From the NCBI GenBank assembly GCA_040753085.1, contig JBFMHI010000005.1, positions 1-62,946 on the forward strand: a stretch of DNA of 62,946 nt, read 5' to 3'. The notes under the pieces were generated by a model. It ran no database searches and was not told the DNA's origin. It worked only from the letters and a program-made list of their open reading frames with translations. This document shows positions 17,042-25,657 of the stretch, in pieces. Position 1 is the first letter of the stretch. The number at the start of each line of letters is the position of its first letter. The DNA comes from a bacterium (GTDB taxonomy: Bacteria > UBA9089 > JASEGY01). The translations under genes were made by a program, and so were the position numbers.

Positions 17042-18163
17042 TTGCTACCACAACTAAAGGTTCTTCATACGGCTGATCTTCATTTAGATTATCTTTTTGA
17101 GAGTTTTCCACCTGAGAAGAGGACTGAACGTCGGGCCGAACTTCTAACTACCTTCAGCCAAATCGTTGACATAGCTCTGGCCGAAGAAGTAGCAGCCGTC
17201 TTTATTTCAGGGGATCTATTTCACACTGAAACACCATCCAGGGAGACCATCGCTGCTGTAACAGCCGACCTTGCCAGACTGGCCCAAAAACGGATTAACT
17301 GCCTCATTATCCCTGGCAATCACGACCCCCTTAGGCCGGGTTCTATCTATCACTGGGCCGCTTTTCCGGATAATACTTATGTGTTTAAATCAGAGGAATT
17401 TGAGGCCTACACCCAGATCGCTGATTTAGTTGTCTATGGGTTGCCTTTTCGGGAGGAAGATAAAGGAAAACGAGTTTTAAGCAATTTCAAGAAAAATGAC
17501 TCAGAGGGCTTCCATGTAGCTATGGTCCATGGCTCCTTTAAAGGGCTTCCCTTTGGAGAGGAAAATTACTGTCCCATTTATCCGGAGGACATCAGAGACA
17601 GTCACCTTGATTATGTGGCCCTGGGACATTATCATAATCAGAAGGACTGTTCAGAGGATATTATTAAGGCAGCCTATCCTGGCACCCCTGACAGGCTCAC
17701 CTTTAATGAATTAGAACAACGATCAGTGCAACTTGTCACCTTTGGGATGAGGGGCACAGAGCGGCAATCCATCCTTCTGAAGACTCGCCCATATAAATCG
17801 ATTTCCCCCTCCCCTGCAGAATTACAAGGTGATCTGAGTAAACTTACGCTGGCCATTAAAAACCTGGCTGATTCGACTCTTTGTCTAAGGGTTATTATCA
17901 AAGGTCTTGTCGAGGCTGGTTCTGAAATCAATACGCGGTTATTAACAGATCAAATGAAGGATCTTTTCTACTATCTTCAGATAGATGATAAGACCGAATC
18001 TTTAATCACCGAAGACCTAAAGGCAGAACGAAGTATTAGGGGGAGCTTTGTCCGGAAAATGGAAGGACTTATCAAAAATCCAACCTTGCCTGAAGAGGAA
18101 AGAAGGGTAGCCAAAGAGGCCCTGAAACTGGGGCTGGTTGCCCTGAAAAGCAGACGAGGTTAG
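17042..18163 (+). CDS. SbcD/YhaO-type DNA repair exonuclease
   Basis: A 373-residue calcineurin-like phosphoesterase of the SbcD/Mre11 branch. Metal-site motifs occur in order: HTADLHLD (residues 9-16), ISGDLFH (55-61), PGNHDPLRPGS (about 96-106), MVHGSFKG (about 160) and ALGHYH (about 195). Such proteins cut DNA ends, usually with an SbcC/Rad50-like ATPase; none is adjacent, so it may act with a partner elsewhere, as for YhaO-YhaN. The start is TTG with AAGGAG 8 bases upstream; no better start is available. The gene stands alone between two inverted-repeat elements. Confidence 0.85.
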   Translation: MLPQLKVLHTADLHLDYLFESFPPEKRTERRAELLTTFSQIVDIALAEEVAAVFISGDLFHTETPSRETIAAVTADLARLAQKRINCLIIPGNHDPLRPGSIYHWAAFPDNTYVFKSEEFEAYTQIADLVVYGLPFREEDKGKRVLSNFKKNDSEGFHVAMVHGSFKGLPFGEENYCPIYPEDIRDSHLDYVALGHYHNQKDCSEDIIKAAYPGTPDRLTFNELEQRSVQLVTFGMRGTERQSILLKTRPYKSISPSPAELQGDLSKLTLAIKNLADSTLCLRVIIKGLVEAGSEINTRLLTDQMKDLFYYLQIDDKTESLITEDLKAERSIRGSFVRKMEGLIKNPTLPEEERRVAKEALKLGLVALKSRRG

Positions 18164-18236
18164 AAGACAGAAGTCGGCTAATTCACCCTGATTTAGTAAT
18201 TATTCAGCCACTAATTAACCCGGATTAGCCCGGATA

Positions 18237-18385
18237 GTAACCGTTCATCACATGATGCTGGATGCTCGATGCTCGATCCTCGATGCTCGATCTTCGATGC
18301 TGGCAAAGGATCCAGTATCCAGGATCGAGCATCCAGGATCGAGGATCGAGGTTATGTCTTCGTGCCTTGGTGGCTGAACGGTTAC
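18237..18385. repeat. GTAACCGTTCA-ended element, complete copy
   Basis: GTAACCGTTCA (18237-18247) and TGAACGGTTAC (18375-18385) are perfect inverted repeats. The interior is a cruciform of CTCGATG-type units around a TGGCAAAGGATCCAGTATCC centre, followed by GTCTTCGTGCCTTGGTGGC. The bases before it (18164-18236) hold text-like repeats AGAAGACAGAAG and CCCGGATTAGCCCGGAT. Confidence 0.8.
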
Positions 18386-18515
18386 AGATAAAGATTCTTG
18401 TTAAATTCCAGGAGTTATCAAACAAAATAAAAGGAGAAAATAGGATTATCTGGACGATTTAACGGGCAGGGACCAGAATACCGAGGCATCGGTTAAACAA
18501 TAGGAGGAAAGTAAA

Positions 18516-20828
18516 GTGGGTAGACGAATGCTATTCGAAACGCCTGTGGATATAGGTACTGAATATGAGCGTTTTCTTAGAAAACAAGAATATAAAAGGG
18601 CATACCATTGCCTTGAAAAGATGTCCCATTTTTTTCCTAATGACATTGGTTTATTAGAAGAGATAGTTAATTTATGCGTTTTCGAGTGGAGAAATCTTGA
18701 AAAGGGAAGTCAGTGGTTAACTAAATTAGCCAAACTCCGTCAGCTATGGAATGATTATGCCCTGCTTGCTCAGATACAAATAGAACTTGGACATATAGAC
18801 AAGGCAAGACAATATTTAAATAAAACTAAGGAACTACAAAAGAACCAAAAATCTGGTAGACCGCAAGAAGATAAAAAGAAACTCAATGAATTAGAAAGGT
18901 ATATAGAGTATTTAGAATGGAGTCGCCCTGGTAAAACAGCAAAAAAACAAACTCCATCTAAAAAGGAAAGCGGCAGTGAAGTAAAAACGGTAAAAACCGC
19001 TCCACCTCCAACATCTCACCCTTCTAAGACTAAAGAGGATAGAATTCAAAAGTCAAAACTCGCTCAGCAAAAATTAGAAGATAAACATCTCCTCCCCAAA
19101 ACACAACCAGATATTCAAATACCATCCTACAATATTCCTGTAAAGGTAATACCCTTTAGAGAAGAGATATTCTCATCTTTCCTTAAAAGTAGTATCTTGC
19201 CTCTGAAAGAAAGTCAGTTGTTAATCAATTATGCCTATCTTACTCTTCAAGGAGGATTTAACGAACTTTTGTGTCTGAATGATCTAAACAATGTTGAGAA
19301 ATACTGGTATCAGATTGAGACGGTGAAGAAAGTTCTCAGGTATTTTCGGGGGAGGGTGCTTTTATGTGATGAAGTTGGTCTTGGGAAGACCATAGAAGCA
19401 GGTATGGTCATAAAAGAATATCTTATCCGTCAAATGGTCAAAAATATCCTCATCCTTACACCCCCATCTCTTGTTTCTCAATGGAAAGAAGAGCTGCAGA
19501 TAAAATTTGGTCTTGAATTTATGACCACTGAAGGCATCGAATTTATCAAAGATCGCCGTGAGTTCTGGAAACAAAGGTTTATTATTGCCTCTATCAGTAT
19601 GGCCAAGGGCAAGGATAATATGCCAGCGATTATCGAAGAGTTTTATGACCTGGTAGTGGTTGACGAGGCGCATCATCTAAGAAACAGGACAACACTTTCC
19701 TGGAAACTTGTCAATCAGATAAAGAAAAAATTTATCCTCCTTCTAACCGCTACCCCTGTTCAAAATAACCTCATTGAACTCTTTAATCTCATTACCCTTT
19801 TAAATCCTGGACAGTTTAAAACAGAGAAACAGTTTAAGAAAGAATATCTCAAAAAAGGGAATCTGAAAGAGACTGCAAACAAAGAACTTTTACGAGAACT
19901 CTTAAAGGATGTAATGATAAGAAATACAAGGAGCGCCATAGACCTACGACTCCCAAAAAGATTTGCTACCACCATGAGACTTGAACCAACCGCAGAGGAA
20001 AGGAAAATTTATAGCCAGGTCAACGAATTCTTAAGAAAACATAATCTTAGAAAAATAGTGCTTAATCTTCTTTTAAGAGAACTTGGAAGTAGTCCCTATG
20101 CCCTAAAATTTAGCCTACAGGGAATGGATGGTGTAGATAAAGATGAAGTAAAACACCTCACCGACGACATCGATAACCTTAAAGAGATAGCCAAGGAGAA
20201 GGCACTGATAGAGATACTGATGAAGAATCCAGATGAAAAGAAGATTATCTTTACCCACTTCGTTAAAAGTATGGACTCCATTACCAATCTCCTCTTAAAA
20301 CACAGAATCCCGTATGTTACCTTCAGAGGAGATATGGGGATTAAAGAAAAGGAGTCGGCAATCGCAAGATTTAAAGATGAAACACCTGTCCTTATCTCTA
20401 CAGAATCCGGTGGAGAAGGTAGAAATTTACAATTCTGCAATACCATTATTAATTTTGACCTCCCCTGGAACCCTATGAGAATAGAGCAGAGGATTGGAAG
20501 ACTTCATAGGATAGGACAGAAGCGAGATGTCTTCATCTTTAACCTTTCCATAAAAGACACCATCGAGGACTATATCATTGAAATACTTGATAATAAAATA
20601 AATATGTTTGAGATGGTCATTGGCGAGATTGAACCTATACTTGGGTATGTAGAAGAAGAGAAGGATTTTGAAGAGATAATTATGGAGATATGGTTAAAGA
20701 GTAGTGATGAAGAAGAGCTCAAGGATAACTTTGAACAATTAGGACAAACCCTTTTAAAGGCCAAGCAAGAGTATCTTAAAACCAAGACCCTTGATAATGA
20801 GATATTTGGTGAGGACTACGAGATATAA
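18516..20828 (+). CDS. SNF2-family helicase/ATPase
   Basis: A 770-residue protein with a complete SNF2 motor: motif I DEVGLGKTIEAG (near residue 283), II DEAHHLRN (near 381), III LTATPVQN (near 409), and in the second lobe the arginine-finger region RIEQRIGRLHRIGQ (near 654). The first 130 residues are helical and TPR-like, followed by a lysine-rich disordered linker (about 140-200). Such bacterial SNF2 proteins (RapA/HepA and related) remodel protein-DNA complexes; several anti-phage systems also use them. GTG start with TAGGAGGAAAG. Its stop overlaps the next ATG by one base, marking a two-gene unit. Confidence 0.88.
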   Translation: MGRRMLFETPVDIGTEYERFLRKQEYKRAYHCLEKMSHFFPNDIGLLEEIVNLCVFEWRNLEKGSQWLTKLAKLRQLWNDYALLAQIQIELGHIDKARQYLNKTKELQKNQKSGRPQEDKKKLNELERYIEYLEWSRPGKTAKKQTPSKKESGSEVKTVKTAPPPTSHPSKTKEDRIQKSKLAQQKLEDKHLLPKTQPDIQIPSYNIPVKVIPFREEIFSSFLKSSILPLKESQLLINYAYLTLQGGFNELLCLNDLNNVEKYWYQIETVKKVLRYFRGRVLLCDEVGLGKTIEAGMVIKEYLIRQMVKNILILTPPSLVSQWKEELQIKFGLEFMTTEGIEFIKDRREFWKQRFIIASISMAKGKDNMPAIIEEFYDLVVVDEAHHLRNRTTLSWKLVNQIKKKFILLLTATPVQNNLIELFNLITLLNPGQFKTEKQFKKEYLKKGNLKETANKELLRELLKDVMIRNTRSAIDLRLPKRFATTMRLEPTAEERKIYSQVNEFLRKHNLRKIVLNLLLRELGSSPYALKFSLQGMDGVDKDEVKHLTDDIDNLKEIAKEKALIEILMKNPDEKKIIFTHFVKSMDSITNLLLKHRIPYVTFRGDMGIKEKESAIARFKDETPVLISTESGGEGRNLQFCNTIINFDLPWNPMRIEQRIGRLHRIGQKRDVFIFNLSIKDTIEDYIIEILDNKINMFEMVIGEIEPILGYVEEEKDFEEIIMEIWLKSSDEEELKDNFEQLGQTLLKAKQEYLKTKTLDNEIFGEDYEI

Positions 20829-22003
20829 TGGAAAGGACATTAGAGAATTTTATCGCGGAAATATTTAGTTATTATGGAGGTATAGTAGAAAAAACAGGTA
20901 GAAGTGATCTAAATGTTATAGTGCCTGAAGGCATCTCAAAATCTCTTCACATACCAGAATATACCAGCCTGAAATTTTCACCGGATGAATCCCCAGAAGA
21001 AGCAATATATATATCATACGACTCGGAGTTCTTTAACTCGATAAAGATCCTTCTTCCTGAAGAGAAGAGAATAACTTATGCCCAGTTTAAGCCTTATGTC
21101 CCAAACACAGAGAAATTGTCAAAGTCACTTCCTGTAAAGATAATCCTTAAGAATGCTGCCTTCCGTTTAGAAAAGATAGAGTTAGAGACCTTCTCTTATC
21201 TATTAATTTACTTTAGATATATAGCCATTTCTGACGAAAGATACGAAGGGATTTTGCCTTTACTGATAAATCAAAAAAACTTATCTACTATGGTATGGGA
21301 GGATACCCTTAACATAGATCTGGAAGGGCTAAAGGAATTAGACTCTGAGCCTGAAGGTCATAATCCTGAACTTTTAGGGATATTTCCATTAGCTTATTCT
21401 GCGGCGGGGTTCATAGTCCACCAAAGATTGAAAGATTTTATAACCGGACTTGAAAGAAGGCTTAACCGTGATATTAAAAGGGTCTATGAGTATTATCATA
21501 GTCTCAAAACTGAAACTAAAACCCTCATCGAGAAGAAAAGTACCTCCCTTGAAGAGATGAATCAGATTAACGACCCTTTGATAGATAAGCAGATTGACAC
21601 CAGGAAAATAAAAGAGGCAGAAAGAGAGAGATTGCTTCAAAAGATGGATATCATTAAGGCGGAACAGAGATTAAAGATTCAGGATTTAATAGAAAAATAT
21701 GCCTTGAATATCCAGATAGAGCCTATAGCCATCCTTAATATAGAAACAGACGCCCCTATCTTCTGGATAAATATAAAAAGGCGGCTGATGCAAAGGAAAT
21801 TCCCGGTTACCTATAACCCATTTATTAGAGGAATTGACCCTTTACCTTGTGAAGCCTGTCTTTACCCTCAAAATGGGTATCACATCTGTGATCAAGCAGT
21901 TCATATTATTTGTGATAATTGCTTTAGTAAAGTATGCCCTCATTGCCAAAAACCATACTGTAGGGTATGCCATAAGCAGATATGCCCGAAGTGCAAAAAG
22001 TAG
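20828..22003 (+). CDS. Zinc-ribbon/coiled-coil partner of the SNF2 protein
   Basis: I do not recognise the N-terminal two-thirds of this 391-residue protein. A charged helical section (about 215-300) looks like a coiled coil. The last 55 residues hold five CxxC-type pairs and a histidine (CEAC, CDNC, CPHC, CRVC, CPKC), typical of a double zinc ribbon or B-box-like module that binds nucleic acid or protein. The start overlaps the SNF2 stop (TAATG), so the proteins are likely made together and work as a pair. Similar helicase-partner pairs occur in DNA repair and defence, but which applies cannot be decided from sequence. Confidence 0.7.
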   Translation: MERTLENFIAEIFSYYGGIVEKTGRSDLNVIVPEGISKSLHIPEYTSLKFSPDESPEEAIYISYDSEFFNSIKILLPEEKRITYAQFKPYVPNTEKLSKSLPVKIILKNAAFRLEKIELETFSYLLIYFRYIAISDERYEGILPLLINQKNLSTMVWEDTLNIDLEGLKELDSEPEGHNPELLGIFPLAYSAAGFIVHQRLKDFITGLERRLNRDIKRVYEYYHSLKTETKTLIEKKSTSLEEMNQINDPLIDKQIDTRKIKEAERERLLQKMDIIKAEQRLKIQDLIEKYALNIQIEPIAILNIETDAPIFWINIKRRLMQRKFPVTYNPFIRGIDPLPCEACLYPQNGYHICDQAVHIICDNCFSKVCPHCQKPYCRVCHKQICPKCKK

Positions 22004-22114
22004 ATGGCAGTGTACATTAAAGATTATCAGTAACCGTTCAATTAGATAAAGAGATTAGCCTCGTAGAGGCGTTCTGTTTGTAGAATGAAAATGGCCAACA
22101 CCTATTCTTAAATT

Positions 22115-22227
22115 GTAAGCGTTCAGCCACTAAGGCACAAACTCGATGCTCGATGCTCGATCCTGGATACTGGATCCTTTACCAGCATCGAGGATCGAGC
22201 ATCCAGCATCATGTGCTGAACGGTTAC
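22115..22227. repeat. GTAACCGTTCA-ended element, inverted copy
   Basis: GTAAGCGTTCA (22115-22125) and TGAACGGTTAC (22217-22227) bound a 113-bp element that is the reverse complement of the copy at 14368 in layout: GCCACTAAGGCACAAA first, then CTCGATG units, centre GGATCCTTTACC, then CATCGAG units. It lies on the left border of the GC-rich island. The gap to 22430 shows nothing else recognisable. Confidence 0.8.
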
Positions 22228-22430
22228 CTTATTTATATTCAGATTGTTTTTGCCGTAGAAGGCAGACAAGACCTTACAAAGCACTAGCCTCACCGGAGCA
22301 CACTGCTTTTGGGCAGAGGATAGAGGAAACAAATTGCTACCCTGACAGGAGGTGATGCCTGGAGCCGAGTTCACAATACAGCGGTTATTGGGAGCAGAAA
22401 GGATTCAACACATCAAAAAGGAGGATCGAA

Positions 22431-23645
22431 ATGTCTAAGCAAGTTCTGTTCATCGGTTTGGTCGCCGTGTTCGCGGTGATCGCCGCGTGCGCGCCCGAGC
22501 CCACGCCGGCGCCAACGTCTGCCCCGGCGACGCCTGCGCCGGCAGTGAAAACACTCAAAGCGTGCTACATCTATGTCGGTCCCATCGGCGACATTGGATG
22601 GACGCACGCGCATGACCAGGGACGCCTCTACGTCGAGAAGAAATTCCCCTGGCTGAAGACGGCTTACGCAGAGGCGGTGCCCGAGGCGGACGCCGATCGG
22701 TTCCTGGATCGCTTTGTGGTGGAAGAAAAGTGCGATGTCATCTTCACCACCAGTTTCGGGTATATGGACGCGACGATTGCCGCGGCCAAGAAATACCCGG
22801 ACACGATCTTCTTCCACGTCTCCGGGTTCAAGCGGGCACCCAACGTCGGCACGCTGATGGCTGACTTTTACCAGATCTACTACCTGAACGGCTTGATGGC
22901 GGGCGCGACGACCAAGAGCGGGAAGATCGGCTACGTGGGTGCACACCCAATCCCCGAAGTCGTTCGCCACATTGACGCTTTCACGCTTGGCGTGCGGGAG
23001 GTCAATCCCAAGGCGACCGTAGATGTGCGCTGGATCTTTGCCTGGTACGATCCCGCCAAAGCACGTCAGGCGGCTGAGGCGTTGATCGCGGCGGGCGTTG
23101 ACGTGCTCGCCTTCACCGAAGACACTGCCACGGTCATCCAGGTGGCTGAAGAGTACACGACGCAGAAGGGCAAGCCGGTGTATGCCTTCGGTCACTACAG
23201 CCCAATGGCGCAGTTTGGTCCCAACGCGCTCATCAGCGGGCAGTTAGTCAACTGGGGCTTGTTGTACGAGGACATCCTGAGCAAGGTCTATCTGGGTATC
23301 TACACCAACAAGAACTTGGGAAACGTGGACTACTGGTGGCTCTTGCGTGAGCGCGGCGTGGAACTGGGCAGCAAGTTCGATCAGCCGATCAATCCCAAGT
23401 TCGAGGCGGCGTTGAAGGGTGTGAAGGTGAAGGAGCCGCTGCTGGGTGAACTCACGGTGTACGATCTGGTCCTCAAGCGAATGGAGCAGATGAAAGACCC
23501 GGCGATGTTGTTCGATCCCTTCACCGGACCGATCAAGGATCAGGCGGGGAAAGAGCGCGTCAAGCCCGGTCAACGCCTCAACTATGGCGAACTGCTGAAC
23601 ATTGATTGGTTCGTCAAAGGTGTGGTGGGCAGCCCCAAGCCATAA
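22431..23645 (+). CDS. BMP-family lipoprotein, nucleoside-type ABC transporter substrate-binding protein
   Basis: A 404-residue lipoprotein of the Med/PnrA (BMP) family, which binds purine nucleosides. The signal peptide ends in a lipobox (VIAAC, cysteine at about residue 21), followed by a PTPAPTSAPATPAP spacer. The periplasmic part has the family pattern GPIGDIGWTHAHDQG, an ATIAAAKKYPDTIFFHVSG strand and GKIGYVGAHPIPEV. Start with AAGGAGG. It is the first gene of a transporter operon with an ATPase (23830) and two permeases (25654, 27816). The gene is markedly richer in GC than those to its left, and the proline-rich spacer is common in Chloroflexota lipoproteins; transfer is inferred. Confidence 0.9.
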   Translation: MSKQVLFIGLVAVFAVIAACAPEPTPAPTSAPATPAPAVKTLKACYIYVGPIGDIGWTHAHDQGRLYVEKKFPWLKTAYAEAVPEADADRFLDRFVVEEKCDVIFTTSFGYMDATIAAAKKYPDTIFFHVSGFKRAPNVGTLMADFYQIYYLNGLMAGATTKSGKIGYVGAHPIPEVVRHIDAFTLGVREVNPKATVDVRWIFAWYDPAKARQAAEALIAAGVDVLAFTEDTATVIQVAEEYTTQKGKPVYAFGHYSPMAQFGPNALISGQLVNWGLLYEDILSKVYLGIYTNKNLGNVDYWWLLRERGVELGSKFDQPINPKFEAALKGVKVKEPLLGELTVYDLVLKRMEQMKDPAMLFDPFTGPIKDQAGKERVKPGQRLNYGELLNIDWFVKGVVGSPKP

Positions 23646-23652
23646 GAGTTTG

Positions 23653-23701
23653 GTAACCGTTCTATTTTTGTGTCTTAGTGTCTTTGTGGCTGAACACTTA
23701 C
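23653..23701. repeat. GTAACCGTTCT-ended short element
   Basis: A 49-bp minimal member of the family: GTAACCGTTCT, then TGTGTCTTAGTGTCTTTGTGGC text, then TGAACACTTAC. It has entered the ABC operon between the lipoprotein and ATPase genes, so this family was active after the operon arrived. Confidence 0.7.
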
Positions 23702-23716
23702 AGAGTTTGAAGTGTA

Positions 23717-23787
23717 GCAGGGAAGCAGGGGGGCACGGGTGCAGGGGTGCGGGGAAGATTCTCTCCTCTGCTCCCTTGCTCCCCTGC
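23717..23787. repeat. GCAGGG-type hairpin repeat
   Basis: GCAGGGAAGCAGGGG on the left pairs with CTCCCTTGCTCCCCTGC on the right. It lies just before the ATPase gene and after the 49-bp element. Confidence 0.55.
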
Positions 23788-23829
23788 CTAGATTGCCTTC
23801 CGCTGCACACCATCAAGAAGGAGCGCGCT

Positions 23830-25362
23830 TTGCGCAATTCATCGGAATCGGAAATCACGGTCGCAATGCGAGGCATCAGCAAGCGCTTTCCCGGCGTGGT
23901 GGCGAATGACAATGTGACGTTCGAGGCGCGCGCCGGCGAGATCCACGCGCTGCTCGGCGAAAACGGCGCCGGCAAGACGACCTTGATAAACATCTTGTAC
24001 GGCATCTATCACCCGGACGCAGGTGAGATTCACGTCAAGGGACGCCGCGTGACGATCCGCTCGCCGCGCGATGCGCTCCGCCTGGGCATCGGGATGGTGC
24101 ACCAGCAGTTTCGGTTGGTGCCAACGCACACCGTCGCCGAGAACATCGTGCTGGGATTGCCCGGCGGTTTCATCTTTTCCGATCAAGCCGTCCGTCGGCA
24201 AGTCGAGACGTTTTCCAAGAAGTACGGCTTGAGCGTAGACCCTCAGGCGCGCATCTGGCAACTTTCCGCCGGCGAGCAGCAGCGCGTCGAAATCATCAAG
24301 GCGCTCTATCGCGGCGCCGATATTCTGATTCTGGACGAACCGACCTCGATGCTCACGCCGCGCGAGATCCAAGACCTGATGGACATCCTGCGCCGCATGG
24401 CCGCCGAAGGGCACACGATTATTTTCATCACGCACAAACTGGACGAGGTGACCGCGATCAGCCATCGCGTGACCGTGCTGCGCCAGGGACGCGTGGTCGC
24501 CACGCTGGAAACCGTGCAAACGGACGAACGTACGCTTGCCCGATTGATGGTGGGGCGCGAGGTGCTGTTCCATCTGGAGAAACAGCCAGCGAAGAGAGGT
24601 GCTACGGTGCTGCGCGTGGACGATCTGCACGCGTTGAACGACAAAGGCTTGCCCGCCGTCAAGAACGTCTCTTTCGAGATCGCGGCAGGTGAGATTCTGG
24701 GAATCGCCGGCGTAGCAGGCAATGGTCAGCGCGAACTGATCGAGACGCTCGTGGGCTTGCGTCCAGCGACGCGCGGTGGTGTCCTCATCAACGGGAAAGA
24801 AATAACGAACGCCTCGCCACGCGACTTGATTGAACAAGGTGTGTGTTACATACCGGGCGAACGCACGCTTGGCTTGGTGCCCGGGCTCGGCGTGGCGGAG
24901 AATTTCATTCTGAAGAACTATCGTCACGCGCCTTTCTCCAACGGACTGTTCTTGAATCGTGCCGCAATTAACGCGTATGCCGATCAACTCATTGCGCAGT
25001 ACGGCGTGGCAGCGGCAAGCCACGAGACACCGGTAAAACTACTCTCGGGCGGCAATCTGCAAAAGGTGCTCCTGGCGCGTGAAACGTCGTCCGCGCCGGC
25101 GCTGCTGATTGCGGCGCATCCGACGAGCGGCTTGGATGTGGGCGCGACGGAGTACATTCGCCAATTGCTCCTCGCGCAGCGCGACCAGGGAAGAGCCGTG
25201 CTGCTTGTCTCCGAAGACCTGGAGGAAGTGCTGGCGTTGAGCGACCGCATCGCGGTGATGTTCGAAGGAGAATTTATGGGCATCCTCGCGGCAGAGCAGG
25301 CTGAGTTGGAGACGATTGGCTTGATGATGGCGGGAAAGAGACTTTCAAATGTCTATGCGTAA
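23830..25362 (+). CDS. Nucleoside-type ABC transporter ATPase with two ABC domains
   Basis: A 510-residue protein with two ABC cassettes, as in RbsA/YufO-type transporters. The first has Walker A GENGAGKTT and signature LSAGEQQRVEI with DEPTSMLTP; the second has degenerate Walker A (GVAGNGQRE) and signature LSGGNLQKVLLAR with AHPTSGLDVG in place of the DEPT box, a usual asymmetry. The TTG at 23830 is preferred because AAGGAG lies 6 bases before it and homologues begin close to MRGISKRFPGV. An open frame extends upstream through the repeat DNA and is probably not translated. Confidence 0.9.
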   Translation: MRNSSESEITVAMRGISKRFPGVVANDNVTFEARAGEIHALLGENGAGKTTLINILYGIYHPDAGEIHVKGRRVTIRSPRDALRLGIGMVHQQFRLVPTHTVAENIVLGLPGGFIFSDQAVRRQVETFSKKYGLSVDPQARIWQLSAGEQQRVEIIKALYRGADILILDEPTSMLTPREIQDLMDILRRMAAEGHTIIFITHKLDEVTAISHRVTVLRQGRVVATLETVQTDERTLARLMVGREVLFHLEKQPAKRGATVLRVDDLHALNDKGLPAVKNVSFEIAAGEILGIAGVAGNGQRELIETLVGLRPATRGGVLINGKEITNASPRDLIEQGVCYIPGERTLGLVPGLGVAENFILKNYRHAPFSNGLFLNRAAINAYADQLIAQYGVAAASHETPVKLLSGGNLQKVLLARETSSAPALLIAAHPTSGLDVGATEYIRQLLLAQRDQGRAVLLVSEDLEEVLALSDRIAVMFEGEFMGILAAEQAELETIGLMMAGKRLSNVYA

Positions 25363-25657
25363 ACACGTGCTAAAGGTCTTTGCCAAGACCGACCAAATCT
25401 CTGTCCTACACCTGCTGACGTCCGATATGAAGCTTGCCGATGCGCTGGGCGCGGCGATTCATATTGACGTGGTGGAGCGCCTGCGGCATCTGCCGTGGGA
25501 GCTGCTGCGCAAAGAGGGCGCCTTCCTCTGCGCCCATCCGTACCGCCCGTTCACGCCCGTGCGCCGCGTGTCGGAGAAAAAGGATTCGTTCGAACGCGCC
25601 AATCGTCCCCTGCGCGTCCTGTTTATGGCGTGTTCGCCGGAAGGGGTCTGTAGATGA
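25349..25657 (+). CDS. CHAT-like domain fragment inside the ABC operon
   Basis: A 102-residue frame overlapping the ATPase 3' end by 14 bases and the permease start by 4 (ATGA). The middle reads VVERLRHLPWELLRKEG..FLCAHPYRPF..VRRV and ends NRPLRVLFMACSPEG, which matches the start of a CHAT (caspase-like) protease domain in tandem-repeat proteins, here cut off before the catalytic histidine and cysteine. It could be a decayed gene, or a small protein kept for translational coupling of the permease. I cannot see a function. Its close fit to both overlaps is unusual for a random remnant. Confidence 0.55.
   Translation: MSMRKHVLKVFAKTDQISVLHLLTSDMKLADALGAAIHIDVVERLRHLPWELLRKEGAFLCAHPYRPFTPVRRVSEKKDSFERANRPLRVLFMACSPEGVCR

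Noticed and set aside
22228-22430. Purine riboswitch before the nucleoside transporter
   Set aside because: The conserved core and paired stems of the purine aptamer could not be found.
23602-23829. N-terminal extension of the ABC ATPase
   Set aside because: The frame is open through repeat DNA, but the family N-terminus and the ribosome site place the start at 23830.
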